DNA from: Candidatus Methylomirabilota bacterium
GTDB lineage: Bacteria > Methylomirabilota > Methylomirabilia > Methylomirabilales > Methylomirabilaceae
Direction: 5' to 3'
DNA: 64,000 nucleotides
Assembly: GCA_003104975.1 (NCBI GenBank)
Contig: PQAM01000001.1
Span: 55,639-119,638, forward strand
Position numbers and translations under genes: made by a program. This document shows positions 51,901 to 59,616 of this stretch, one piece after another; positions within the stretch are counted from its first letter, which is position 1; each line of letters begins with the position of its first letter. The notes below the pieces were generated by a model. That model saw only the letters and a program-made list of their open reading frames with translations. It was not told where the DNA came from and ran no database searches.

Positions 51901-53264
51901 GCGCCCAGCACAGCAAGATCTTGATCGTGGACGACGACCCCGACATTCGGGAGGTGATGCGTGATCGCCTGAAGGCGATGGGGTTCGAGGTCGTGGAGGC
52001 GTCAGACGGTGAGCAAGCGCTGAGGCGACTGCGAGAGGACTCGCCGACGATCACCCTCCTTGATCTCATGATGCCCAAGAAAAGCGGTTTAGAGGTACTG
52101 AAGGCAATTCGCGATGAGGGGCTGGAGACGACCACTATCGTCATGACAGCCTATGGCACCATTGAAAAAGCGGTTGAGGCGATGCGCGTCGGCGCCTACG
52201 ACTTCCTGACCAAGCCGTTCAGTCCCGGACATCTGGAAGTGGTCATTGGGAAGGCGTTAGAACGGGAGGGGCTGAAGCGGGAAAACCTCTTACTGGCCGG
52301 TGAAGTCAGGGGACCGGGCCAGCCGATCATCGGACACAGTGAAAAGATTCAGAACGCCATTGAGGTGGCCAGGCGGGCGGCGGCCAGCAGTTCGACGATC
52401 CTCCTGCTTGGGGAGACCGGAAGCGGAAAAGAGATATTCGCGAGGGCCATTCACCAATGGAGTCCAAGGCGGGATAAACCTTTTGTGGTCGTCAATTGCG
52501 TGGCATTATCTGAGGAGTTGCTGGAAAGCGAGCTGTTCGGACACGAGCGCGGGGCCTTTACGGGCGCCCATCAGCGCAAGTGCGGAAAGTTAGAGTTGGC
52601 GGATGGGGGCACCGCATTCCTCGATGAGATCGGCGACTTGAAGCCACGCCTCCAGGCGAAGCTGCTTCGCGTTCTTCAAGAGCACGAGTTTGAGCGGGTC
52701 GGCGGGACGAAGCCGATCCGGGTCGATCTTCGTTTCGTAGCCGCCACCAATCGACGCCTGGATAAAGCGATCCGTGAGGGATTGTTCCGAGAGGACCTGT
52801 TCTTCCGACTCAATGTTGTCTCCGTCTCGCTTCCACCGCTCCGAGAGCGCCCAGAGGATATTGTTCCCTTGACCAATCACTTCCTGGCCCGATACAGCAC
52901 CAATCTGGGAAAGCGGATCAAGGAGATTACGCCTGATGCGTGGGAGTTGCTCACACGGTACCATTGGCCCGGCAATGTGCGGGAGTTGGCGAACTTCATC
53001 GAGCGGGCCGCTGTCCTGAGTGTCCACGATCGGATCACGTCAGATGACCTCCCGTTGACTGTCCTCGCCGGCACGCCGGAGTCGCCCGCTGGAGACATGC
53101 CTCGCGGGTTCCATGAGGCTGTTGTCGCGTACAAGCGACAGGTCATTCGGGAAGCCCTACACCGCTCAGGAGGCAATCAATCGAAGGCCGCGACCTCCCT
53201 GGGGCTTCAGCGGACCTACCTCACCCGTCTGATCAAGGAACTACAGATACGCGAGAAGAGCTGA
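51897..53264 (+). CDS. NtrC-type sigma-54 response regulator (partner of GAF kinase)
   Basis: A 455-residue enhancer-binding protein. The receiver domain has D56 in TLLDLMMPKK. The AAA+ domain has Walker A GETGSGKE and GAFTGA at 219-224. The Fis-type DNA-binding end reads NQSKAATSLGLQRTYLTRLI. It overlaps the kinase by 4 bp. The stop is followed by a short hairpin and T-run, then the lexA promoter. It is the second enhancer-binding protein here and a competing candidate for the regulator acting on the three upstream elements. Confidence 0.93.
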   Translation: MSAQHSKILIVDDDPDIREVMRDRLKAMGFEVVEASDGEQALRRLREDSPTITLLDLMMPKKSGLEVLKAIRDEGLETTTIVMTAYGTIEKAVEAMRVGAYDFLTKPFSPGHLEVVIGKALEREGLKRENLLLAGEVRGPGQPIIGHSEKIQNAIEVARRAAASSSTILLLGETGSGKEIFARAIHQWSPRRDKPFVVVNCVALSEELLESELFGHERGAFTGAHQRKCGKLELADGGTAFLDEIGDLKPRLQAKLLRVLQEHEFERVGGTKPIRVDLRFVAATNRRLDKAIREGLFREDLFFRLNVVSVSLPPLRERPEDIVPLTNHFLARYSTNLGKRIKEITPDAWELLTRYHWPGNVRELANFIERAAVLSVHDRITSDDLPLTVLAGTPESPAGDMPRGFHEAVVAYKRQVIREALHRSGGNQSKAATSLGLQRTYLTRLIKELQIREKS

Positions 53265-53277
53265 TCCTCTTTTTTTC
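53256..53277 (+). terminator. Weak Rho-independent terminator after the NtrC-type gene
   Basis: A short stem (AAGAG with CTCTT, loop CTGATC) overlaps the stop codon and is followed by a run of six T. It would separate the two-component operon from lexA. Confidence 0.4.
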
Positions 53278-53302
53278 TTGACATATTAGTCTAATGTATA
53301 AT
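53278..53302 (+). promoter_or_regulatory. lexA promoter and LexA-operator-like sequence
   Basis: TTGACA (53278-53283) is followed by the palindrome ATTAGTCTAAT (53285-53295) and TATAAT (53297-53302). The spacing between the two boxes is only 13 bp, so the -10 used with this -35 may lie slightly further on (TAATAT or ATATTA). TTAGTCTAATGTATA is shared, at 13 of 15 positions, with the start of imuA (58961-58975). A palindrome inside its own promoter fits LexA self-repression. Confidence 0.65.
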
Positions 53303-53337
53303 ATTAAAGTTGAGAGGAGAAAAACCAGGGAGACCCG

Positions 53338-53931
53338 ATGACACTCACCGACCGGCAGCGGCAGATCCTGAACTTCATCGCCGACTACAAGGCTCGGCAC
53401 GGCGCCCCTCCGACGCAGCGCGAGATCGCCCGGCACGTGAAGATCTATATCCGGGGCGTCCAGTATCATCTCGAGCGGCTGGAGCGGGCCGGCCACCTGA
53501 CGCGTACGCCCAAGCGGGCTCGGGCCATCGACCTGCGCCGGGAGCAACGCGCCGCCCTCACTCCCCTGCTTGGCCGGGTGACGGCCGGCAAACCGGTCCT
53601 GTCCGACGAGCATGTCGAGGTGAGCTACCCGCTTCCGCGGGAATGGACCGGCAGCGGCAAGACCTTTCTCTTGAAGGTGCAGGGCGACAGCATGCGCGAG
53701 GCCCGCATCTTCGACGGCGATCTCGTGCTCGTGACGGCGCAGCCGCAGGCCCACCCTGGCGAGATCGTGGTGGCGATGGTCGAGGACGAGGTCACAGTCA
53801 AGCGCTTCCAGCTTGATGGTGCAACGGTGATCCTCAAGCCGGAGAATGAGGCGTTCACGCCGATCAGGATCGAGAACGGGGAGCGCGTCAAGATTTTGGG
53901 AAAGGTCATCGGGGTCTTCCGAAAGCTGTAA
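53338..53931 (+). CDS. lexA: SOS repressor LexA
   Basis: A 197-residue repressor-protease. The N-terminal winged helix has the family start LTDRQRQILNFIADY and TQREIARHVKI. The C-terminal S24 domain has the self-cleavage bond A83-G84 (RVTAGKP), the catalytic S118 in GDSMREA and K155 in VTVKRF. RecA filaments stimulate the cleavage. The recognition helix (REIARHVKIYIRGVQYHL) differs from that of E. coli, so a different operator is expected; ATTAGTCTAAT is a candidate. A DUF962 gene follows after 9 bp. Confidence 0.95.
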   Translation: MTLTDRQRQILNFIADYKARHGAPPTQREIARHVKIYIRGVQYHLERLERAGHLTRTPKRARAIDLRREQRAALTPLLGRVTAGKPVLSDEHVEVSYPLPREWTGSGKTFLLKVQGDSMREARIFDGDLVLVTAQPQAHPGEIVVAMVEDEVTVKRFQLDGATVILKPENEAFTPIRIENGERVKILGKVIGVFRKL

Positions 53932-53940
53932 GCCGAGCAT

Positions 53941-54267
53941 ATGAATGAAATAGCCATGCGTAGCACACAGATTTACCATACATTTCAAGAGTTTTACCCA
54001 TTTTATCTCAGCGAACACTCCAACCGCACCTGCCGACTGTTGCACTTCATCGGCACCACGATCGTGGTCGCACTGCTGCTTACCGCCGCGATCACGCAAA
54101 CGTGGTGGCTGGTTCCAATGGCATTGGTGCAAGCCTACACCTTAGCATGGATCGGCCATTTCTTCTTTGAACACAACAAGCCGGCCACGTTCACATATCC
54201 ATGGCTCAGCTTCCTCGGCGACTGGCGCATGTGGTGGGAGATCCTCACCAACAAAATTCAGATCTAA
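53941..54267 (+). CDS. DUF962/Mpo1-like small membrane protein
   Basis: A 108-residue protein with two transmembrane helices (IVVALLLTAAITQTWWLVPM and nearby) and the conserved His pattern of the DUF962/Mpo1 family: HSNRTCRLLHFIGTT and GHFFFEHNKPATFTYPWLS. Yeast Mpo1 is a dioxygenase acting on 2-hydroxy fatty acids; bacterial relatives are little studied. It starts 9 bp after lexA on the same strand and probably shares its transcript, which would place it under SOS control. That link is inference. Confidence 0.85.
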   Translation: MNEIAMRSTQIYHTFQEFYPFYLSEHSNRTCRLLHFIGTTIVVALLLTAAITQTWWLVPMALVQAYTLAWIGHFFFEHNKPATFTYPWLSFLGDWRMWWEILTNKIQI

Positions 54268-54400
54268 GCGCGAGACGCATGCGAGCAGGCTCAGGACAGG
54301 ACAGGGCAACCGTGACGTGAATGCGCAATTAATTGGGCACCAAAATTCCATCAATCGGAGCATAGATGAAACTTAACGAACTTATAACTACCATCGTTGG

Positions 54401-55423
54401 ATGTCTCTATTAGCCGGTTTGGAAAGTGCCATGGAGGATCCACAAATGGGTACATGGCCAAAGATTGTGGAATCGTTTCCTCTAACAGTCAGTCAGGTCT
54501 TCCAGCAGTACACGGTGATGCCTTCCGATGCTTTAGACGTCTTTTATCACTATACGACACATGCGGGATTGGAAGGGATTCTTGGGAGTGGTGGGTTTCA
54601 GGCGACATACCGGATGAGAATGAACGACGCCGGAGAATTTGACTACGCAAGAAATGTGATCTACAAAGCACTGAACGAAGTCGGCAGACGTCGTGACCTT
54701 CCAAACGTTGCCCAGAGCCTGGCGACGTACACCCGTAAAAACCTGGACAAATTCCTCGATGACACAACTGAACTGAGTAGTGCATATTGCGCTTGCCTCA
54801 CAATCAGCTCCGACCACCCGGAACAATGGGAGACCTACGCTAAATTTGGGACGGGCTTTGCAATCGGCTTTAACCTGTCTCTATTGCTGAAGATGCAGGT
54901 TCCTGCAGTTCAGAGGGGAGAACCCTTTATCTTCTGCGCACCGGTGACCTACAACCAACGCGACCAATGTGATCTTGTATGGCGTTTAGTAAAAGCTGGT
55001 ATCTGCGACTTGAAGACTTTCGCTGCTACATGTTCGCAACAGTCCGAGCATCTTACCGCACTTCGTGACCGAATAACACGGGAGATTGTCGTCCACTTGC
55101 TCACACTTATCGACTTTATAAAGGCACCAACTTACGACAGTGAACGAGAGATTCGGTTGATCCTGGACCCGAACGATGGCATATTAAAGGCTTCCAATAT
55201 CCAGTATTATGGGCGCGACAACGAATCCATACCTTTCATTTTCATGGATCTTCGCAATCCAATGACGCGACGGCTCCCTTTGGTGGAAATCAAGGTTGGT
55301 CCAAGAGCATCGTTTTCCGCCGAAAAAGCTTTTCTCGAAGGTCTGCTCAATGAGCTTGGCTACGGCAGCACCTGTGGGGACTGTCCTCGGATCACCCAAT
55401 CTGCTTTGAAGAGCAGAAACTAA
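54401..55423 (+). CDS. DUF2971-family protein
   Basis: A 340-residue soluble protein. The DUF2971 hallmark is visible in FYHYTTHAGLEGILGSGGFQ followed by ATYRMRMNDAGEF, with CLTISSDHPEQWETYAKFG later, in line with the family. The biochemical function is unknown; members are often found in genomic islands. It begins an AT-richer stretch between lexA and imuA that also holds restriction-modification genes, 51 bp ahead of the nuclease. A defence role is suggested only by this position. Confidence 0.82.
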   Translation: MSLLAGLESAMEDPQMGTWPKIVESFPLTVSQVFQQYTVMPSDALDVFYHYTTHAGLEGILGSGGFQATYRMRMNDAGEFDYARNVIYKALNEVGRRRDLPNVAQSLATYTRKNLDKFLDDTTELSSAYCACLTISSDHPEQWETYAKFGTGFAIGFNLSLLLKMQVPAVQRGEPFIFCAPVTYNQRDQCDLVWRLVKAGICDLKTFAATCSQQSEHLTALRDRITREIVVHLLTLIDFIKAPTYDSEREIRLILDPNDGILKASNIQYYGRDNESIPFIFMDLRNPMTRRLPLVEIKVGPRASFSAEKAFLEGLLNELGYGSTCGDCPRITQSALKSRN

Positions 55424-55473
55424 CGGATTTTGTCGACGGAGAATCAAGCGTTGAAACGGGACTGGAACTCCTA

Positions 55474-56306
55474 ATGACCAAGAAGCGCGTCGATGAGGCG
55501 AGAATGTTGTCAAAGGATGAGGAATATTTCCAGTTGATAGCAAAGGCCATACAGGTTTGCGCTACCTATAAGCCGAAGTTCGGCAAGGGTAAAAAGGCGG
55601 GGTTAACGCTTGGGCAGTTTCAGCAGATGTACAGGGCCGATCCGTTCTACAACTGGGTCGGACTGGACTCTCCTCTCATGTATGCCGCTCACAAGGGGGC
55701 TGGCGGCATGACCTCAATCTATCGTCAGTTGGGTATCGGTTGTCAATGGTTATTCCACCAGCTTCTCCAGGATCAGTTGGGCTTATCGTCGGAGCAGGCA
55801 AGCTGGCAGTATCAAGTGCCCGTGCCAGGCAAGCAGCCCCGGACGCTCAGTCTGGATGGAAGGATAACTCTCGGCGACATCGCCACAGTCGGCGCAAAGG
55901 CTCGCGTGGAACAATGGCTCCAAGCCACCTACGAGAAAGTTCTCCTCACCTCTGAACTCCGCCCGCAGATCCGAGGCGCTGTATTCGAGGTGAGACAAGG
56001 CTATAAGAGCAAGGACTCCAAACGGCAGAATGCAGACATCAGCAATGCCTCCAACGCCTACGCCAACCTCTACATCCCAGTCCTGCTACTACTCTCAACG
56101 CAGATCGACAACGACGTAGCCATTCGTTACTCACAAGCACGGTGGCTGCTGCTGACTGGCACTGTAGGTGACTCCAGCACAGAAAGTCCTACGCATTCTG
56201 TCGCGATGTGTTGGGGTATGACTTGGCCGGTTTCTTCGAGAAGAACTCTGCTCGGTTCAGAAAGGAACTGGAAAGGGTTCTCACCGTATTGTTGAGGGCG
56301 AAGTAA
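55474..56306 (+). pseudogene. Type II restriction endonuclease, frameshifted near its end
   Basis: The first 237 residues form a nuclease-like protein with EVRQGYKSKDSKRQNAD (171-187), where E172 and K178/K180 are candidate catalytic residues. At 56183-56185 a run of three A breaks the frame: the current frame runs on into unrelated sequence to 56295. The next frame gives KSYAFCRDVLGYDLAG then FFEKNSARFRKELERVL and stops at 56306, an ending typical of restriction enzymes. One extra A (GAAAAG) would give a complete protein of about 276 residues. The motif recalls the AvaI/BsoBI group, a weak guess. The methyltransferase starts 1 bp later. Confidence 0.75.
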
Positions 56307-56307
56307 C

Positions 56308-57612
56308 GTGAACGGCGCGGCGAACATGAGGAGGCATGACTATCTGACGTTCAAAGGAAATCTGCGGCACACCCGTTATGGGTGGCTGCGGCTGACCCCC
56401 GCCTACTCGGTCCACCAAGTGGAAGCCCTACTGGATTCACATGATAGGCAAGCCATTGTCCTCGATCCCTTTTGCGGGACAGGAACCACGGCACTCGTGT
56501 GTGCAGAGCAAGGCATTGCCTGCGATACTCTCGACATTAACCCGTTCCTCGTCTGGCTTACGATAGTCAAAACAAGACCTTACGACGCAGCGGATATAAA
56601 TTCCTTCATGGCGGCCAGCCGCCAGGTGGCGGAGGCGATCCGGTCCACTAACGGTCAGCCAATCTGGGTGCCCCCATTACATCAGATCGAAAAGTGGTGG
56701 GATGCGTCTACTCTGACAGCCTTAGGTCATGCGATTGCCAAGATCAATAGCTTTGAGAACCTCGTGTCACCCAATGCGTGCGATCTCCTCAAGGTTGCTT
56801 TCTGCCGAACAATGATGGATCACGCTCATGTCAGCTTTGGGCACCAGTCAATGTCCTTCAAGAAGCAGCCGAACCCGAAGGTAGTCGCCCTGCCTGGCTT
56901 CGAAGGTAACCCTGTCGTAGCAACGTGGGAGCAGGCCGTCTCGACAATTGCTTTGGGAGCTCGGAGCCCCATTGCCATACAACCACGCGTGTTGCTCCTT
57001 GACGCCCGGAACCTTGAGACCGGATTAAAGGCCGACTACTATACCTGCGTTATCACGTCACCCCCATACCCGAACCGTATGAGTTATATCCGAGAGCTTC
57101 GTCCGTACATGTACTGGCTCGGTTTCCTGAATGGCGGTCGTGCAGCAGGTGAACTTGATTGGCGAGCCATCGGCGGAACCTGGGGATGCGCTACAAGCAA
57201 CTTAAGTAAGTGGCAGCCAGACTCTGATGTGGAAATCCCCCATGAAAAGTTTCCGGCTATCCTACAGCGGATCGCCGCTAAGAGTGATATCCTTGCCCGC
57301 TATGTCCATAAATACTTCATCGATATGGTCCAGCACTGCCGAGGGTTGTTTCGTCTCATGAGGCCGGGCAGCGCTATTCACTACATTATTGGGAATTCCA
57401 AGTTCTATGACGTCATACTCCCCGTCGAAATGATTTACGCAGCCATGTTCGAGGCTGTTGGATTCGAGTCGGTCACGGTGCAGACAAGCCGTAAGCGCAC
57501 CTCAAAGAAGGAACTGTTTGAGTTTGTTGTGTCCGCCCGCAAACCTTTTGGCGACAGCCAGCGGGAATCGGAACCGATTTCGGCGCTAGCCCAAAGAAGG
57601 GATAATGGGTAA
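56308..57612 (+). CDS. Type II DNA methyltransferase (amino-methylating)
   Basis: A 434-residue enzyme that would protect the recognition site of the preceding nuclease. The SAM-binding motif I DPFCGTG is at 53-59 and the catalytic motif IV SPPY at 251-254. SPPY favours N4-methylcytosine, though N6-methyladenine is possible. The roughly 190 residues between the motifs probably hold the target-recognition region, as in the alpha order. The GTG at 56308 or ATG at 56326 could start it. It is separated by 1 bp from the (restored) nuclease stop, and its own stop overlaps the HNH gene start (TAATG). Confidence 0.9.
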   Translation: MNGAANMRRHDYLTFKGNLRHTRYGWLRLTPAYSVHQVEALLDSHDRQAIVLDPFCGTGTTALVCAEQGIACDTLDINPFLVWLTIVKTRPYDAADINSFMAASRQVAEAIRSTNGQPIWVPPLHQIEKWWDASTLTALGHAIAKINSFENLVSPNACDLLKVAFCRTMMDHAHVSFGHQSMSFKKQPNPKVVALPGFEGNPVVATWEQAVSTIALGARSPIAIQPRVLLLDARNLETGLKADYYTCVITSPPYPNRMSYIRELRPYMYWLGFLNGGRAAGELDWRAIGGTWGCATSNLSKWQPDSDVEIPHEKFPAILQRIAAKSDILARYVHKYFIDMVQHCRGLFRLMRPGSAIHYIIGNSKFYDVILPVEMIYAAMFEAVGFESVTVQTSRKRTSKKELFEFVVSARKPFGDSQRESEPISALAQRRDNG

Positions 57613-58172
57613 TGGCAGACAACACCGCAATCGAATGGACCGATGCCATGTGGATTGATCGGGGTGGGCGGCGCGTGCGGACGTATCGTCGCCAAGATCC
57701 GGCTCGCCCCGGCCAGCAGCTTCGCCGCCAGATGGCCGCTCGAGGCTTGCGCTGGTGCTGTGACTGCCGAGCTTGGCTGCCAGCGACAGAGGTGACCAAG
57801 CAGGGGCGTTGCCGAGCCCACGAGCGCGAAGCGTATCGCCGTTACTACGCGGGCATGGGTGGGCCGGTAATCCGAGCACGGGCTAGGGCGCGCAAGCGGC
57901 GAACTCAACCACTGCCTCCCGCCGCGGGGGAGTTGCTGCTCGATCTCTACGGAGAGCAGTGTGTTTATTGCGGTGGCCTCCCCGAGACCCGGGATCACGT
58001 CTTGCCCCTATCGCGCGGCGGGGAGACACAACCTGGCAACGTGGTACCCGCCTGCGCGTCATGTAACAGTTCGAAAAAGGACCGCTCTCCACTCGAATGG
58101 CATCCGCCCCGTATTGATAGTGCTGCACTCTTCGAGGTGATCGCCCTCGCTGCCGAGGCAGGGTGGCTGTGA
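57612..58172 (+). CDS. HNH endonuclease-like protein with Gp37/Gp68-like N-terminus
   Basis: A 186-residue protein. The C-terminal HNH module shows CVYC (117-120), DHVLPLSRGG (128-137) and CASCNSSKK (148-156), two zinc Cys pairs around the DH. A Cys-rich N-terminal segment (CCDC at 49-52, C67) may bind another zinc. The first 14 residues (ADNTAIEWTDAMW) look like the start of Gp37/Gp68 proteins, the very family encoded next. It overlaps the methyltransferase by 1 bp and the next gene by 1 bp. Role unknown; HNH proteins in such islands may be nicking enzymes or defence effectors. Confidence 0.8.
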   Translation: MADNTAIEWTDAMWIDRGGRRVRTYRRQDPARPGQQLRRQMAARGLRWCCDCRAWLPATEVTKQGRCRAHEREAYRRYYAGMGGPVIRARARARKRRTQPLPPAAGELLLDLYGEQCVYCGGLPETRDHVLPLSRGGETQPGNVVPACASCNSSKKDRSPLEWHPPRIDSAALFEVIALAAEAGWL

Positions 58173-58927
58173 TGGCGCGGACGAATATCGAATGGACGGA
58201 GCTTTCGTGGAACCCAGTCACAGGTTGCACGAAAATCAGCCCAGGATGTCAACATTGCTATGCGGAGCGGCTGTCCCATCGCCTGCAGGCCATGGGTAAC
58301 TACAACTATCGGAACGACTTCGAGGTGACGCTTCAGGAACAGATGCTCCGGCTTCCATTCAGTTGGAAGCGGCCCCATCGGATCTTCGTCAATTCGATGA
58401 GCGATCTGTTTCACGAAGCGGTGCCTGTCGAGTACATCGTCCGAGTGTTTGAGGTGATGCAGCAAGCGCACTGGCATCAATTCCAGGTACTCACCAAGCG
58501 ATCCGAGCGGTTCCGGCAATTGGCCCCGTCGCTGCCGTGGACGGACAACATCTGGATGGGTGTCAGCATTGAGGCCAGGTCGTATCTGTATCGGATCGAT
58601 CACCTTCGGCATACCCCGGCAGCTATCAAGTTCATCTCCTTCGAGCCGCTGCTAGAATCACTTGGCGCCGTAGATCTGCGGGGCATCGATTGGGCCATTG
58701 TCGGGGGCGAATCGGGGCCGGGGGCGCGCCCGATAGAGCGATCATGGGTCGTCGAGATCTTGCAGGCATGTCGTCAGGCCGGTGTCCCCTTCTTCTTCAA
58801 GCAATGGGGCGGTACGAACAAGAAGCGCGCCGGTCGTCTCCTGGACGGCAGGACTTGGGATGAGGTACCAGCGAGCACGACACCGGAGGCCATGTCTTGC
58901 AATCCGACCTCTGCGTGCTCGCGGTGA
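58172..58927 (+). CDS. Phage Gp37/Gp68-family (DUF5131) protein
   Basis: A 251-residue protein starting RTNIEWTELSWNPVTG with three cysteines C19, C26 and C29 (CX6CX2C in TGCTKISPGCQHCY), the hallmark of this three-Cys family. Later motifs are HWHQFQVLTKR, FISFEPLLESLG and GIDWAIVGGESGPGARP. The Cys cluster resembles an iron-sulphur site of radical-SAM type, but this is not established. Members are found in phages and islands. The start ATG overlaps the HNH stop (TGATG). The imuA start is 41 bp downstream. Confidence 0.88.
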   Translation: MARTNIEWTELSWNPVTGCTKISPGCQHCYAERLSHRLQAMGNYNYRNDFEVTLQEQMLRLPFSWKRPHRIFVNSMSDLFHEAVPVEYIVRVFEVMQQAHWHQFQVLTKRSERFRQLAPSLPWTDNIWMGVSIEARSYLYRIDHLRHTPAAIKFISFEPLLESLGAVDLRGIDWAIVGGESGPGARPIERSWVVEILQACRQAGVPFFFKQWGGTNKKRAGRLLDGRTWDEVPASTTPEAMSCNPTSACSR

Positions 58928-58960
58928 CTGATGGGTAGGCGTTTTTTTTGGCTCATGATG

Positions 58961-58975
58961 TTAGTCATATGTATA
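58961..58975 (+). promoter_or_regulatory. LexA-operator-like sequence at the start of imuA
   Basis: TTAGTCATATGTATA matches the lexA promoter sequence TTAGTCTAATGTATA at 13 of 15 positions. TTGGCT (58948-58953) and TATATC (58972-58977), 18 bp apart, could be the promoter boxes. The sequence overlaps the ATG used for imuA, so either translation begins further on or the promoter lies upstream. Confidence 0.6.
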
Positions 58976-59616
58976 TCAACAAGTCCTATAGCAGTCACGC
59001 CCTTTCGCTACAGCAAGAGAGAAGCGCACAAGGGGTAGGATGGAGCCTTGAGCAGGTTGCCGGGCGGCTGGTGGAGATTTCGGGTGCGGGGGCGACGGCT
59101 TCGCTCACGCTGGCCTTCGGACTGGTGTTACAGGCGCAGCGGCAGAACGAGCCGGTAGCCTGGATCACGCGTGACGACAGCCTCTTCTATCCACCCGACG
59201 CGGCTGAGGGAGGGGTTGATCTTGACGCTTTGGTGATCGTCCGAGTTTCTGATGACAGGGCGGTAGCTCGCGCCGCAGATCAACTTATACGGTCGGGCGC
59301 CTTCGGTCTGGTCGTGCTCGATTTAGGCACCAAGCCTGATGTCCCCGCCCCGCTCCAGATTCGCCTGGCAGGTCTGGCGCACAAACATCAGACCGCCCTC
59401 CTCTGCCTTACGGCAAAGGGGGATGAGGTCCCGTCGCTGGGCCCGCTCGTCTCGCTCAGGGTTACCGCCAGGAGGGAGCGGCTGGCCGATGACCTGTCTG
59501 CGTGCGACGCACAGGCAGGCCGTTTTGCGTGCGGGCTCACCGTCCTCAAGGATAAGCGCCGTGGTCCGACCTGGCGGCACATGGAGGTCTGTTGTGGACC
59601 GGCTGGCCTGCGTTAG
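58969..59616 (+). CDS. imuA: ImuA (RecA-like mutasome subunit)
   Basis: A 215-residue RecA-related protein of the inducible mutagenesis cassette. It keeps the RecA-like core (GRLVEISGAGATASLTLAFG; LGLVVLDLG-type Walker B in GAFGLVVLDLG), but the P-loop has lost the GKT residues, so ATP binding is doubtful, as in many ImuA proteins. It ends overlapping imuB by 23 bp. ImuA and ImuB help DnaE2 copy damaged DNA. The start is uncertain because the only early ATG lies within the operator-like sequence. Confidence 0.88.
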   Translation: MYINKSYSSHALSLQQERSAQGVGWSLEQVAGRLVEISGAGATASLTLAFGLVLQAQRQNEPVAWITRDDSLFYPPDAAEGGVDLDALVIVRVSDDRAVARAADQLIRSGAFGLVVLDLGTKPDVPAPLQIRLAGLAHKHQTALLCLTAKGDEVPSLGPLVSLRVTARRERLADDLSACDAQAGRFACGLTVLKDKRRGPTWRHMEVCCGPAGLR

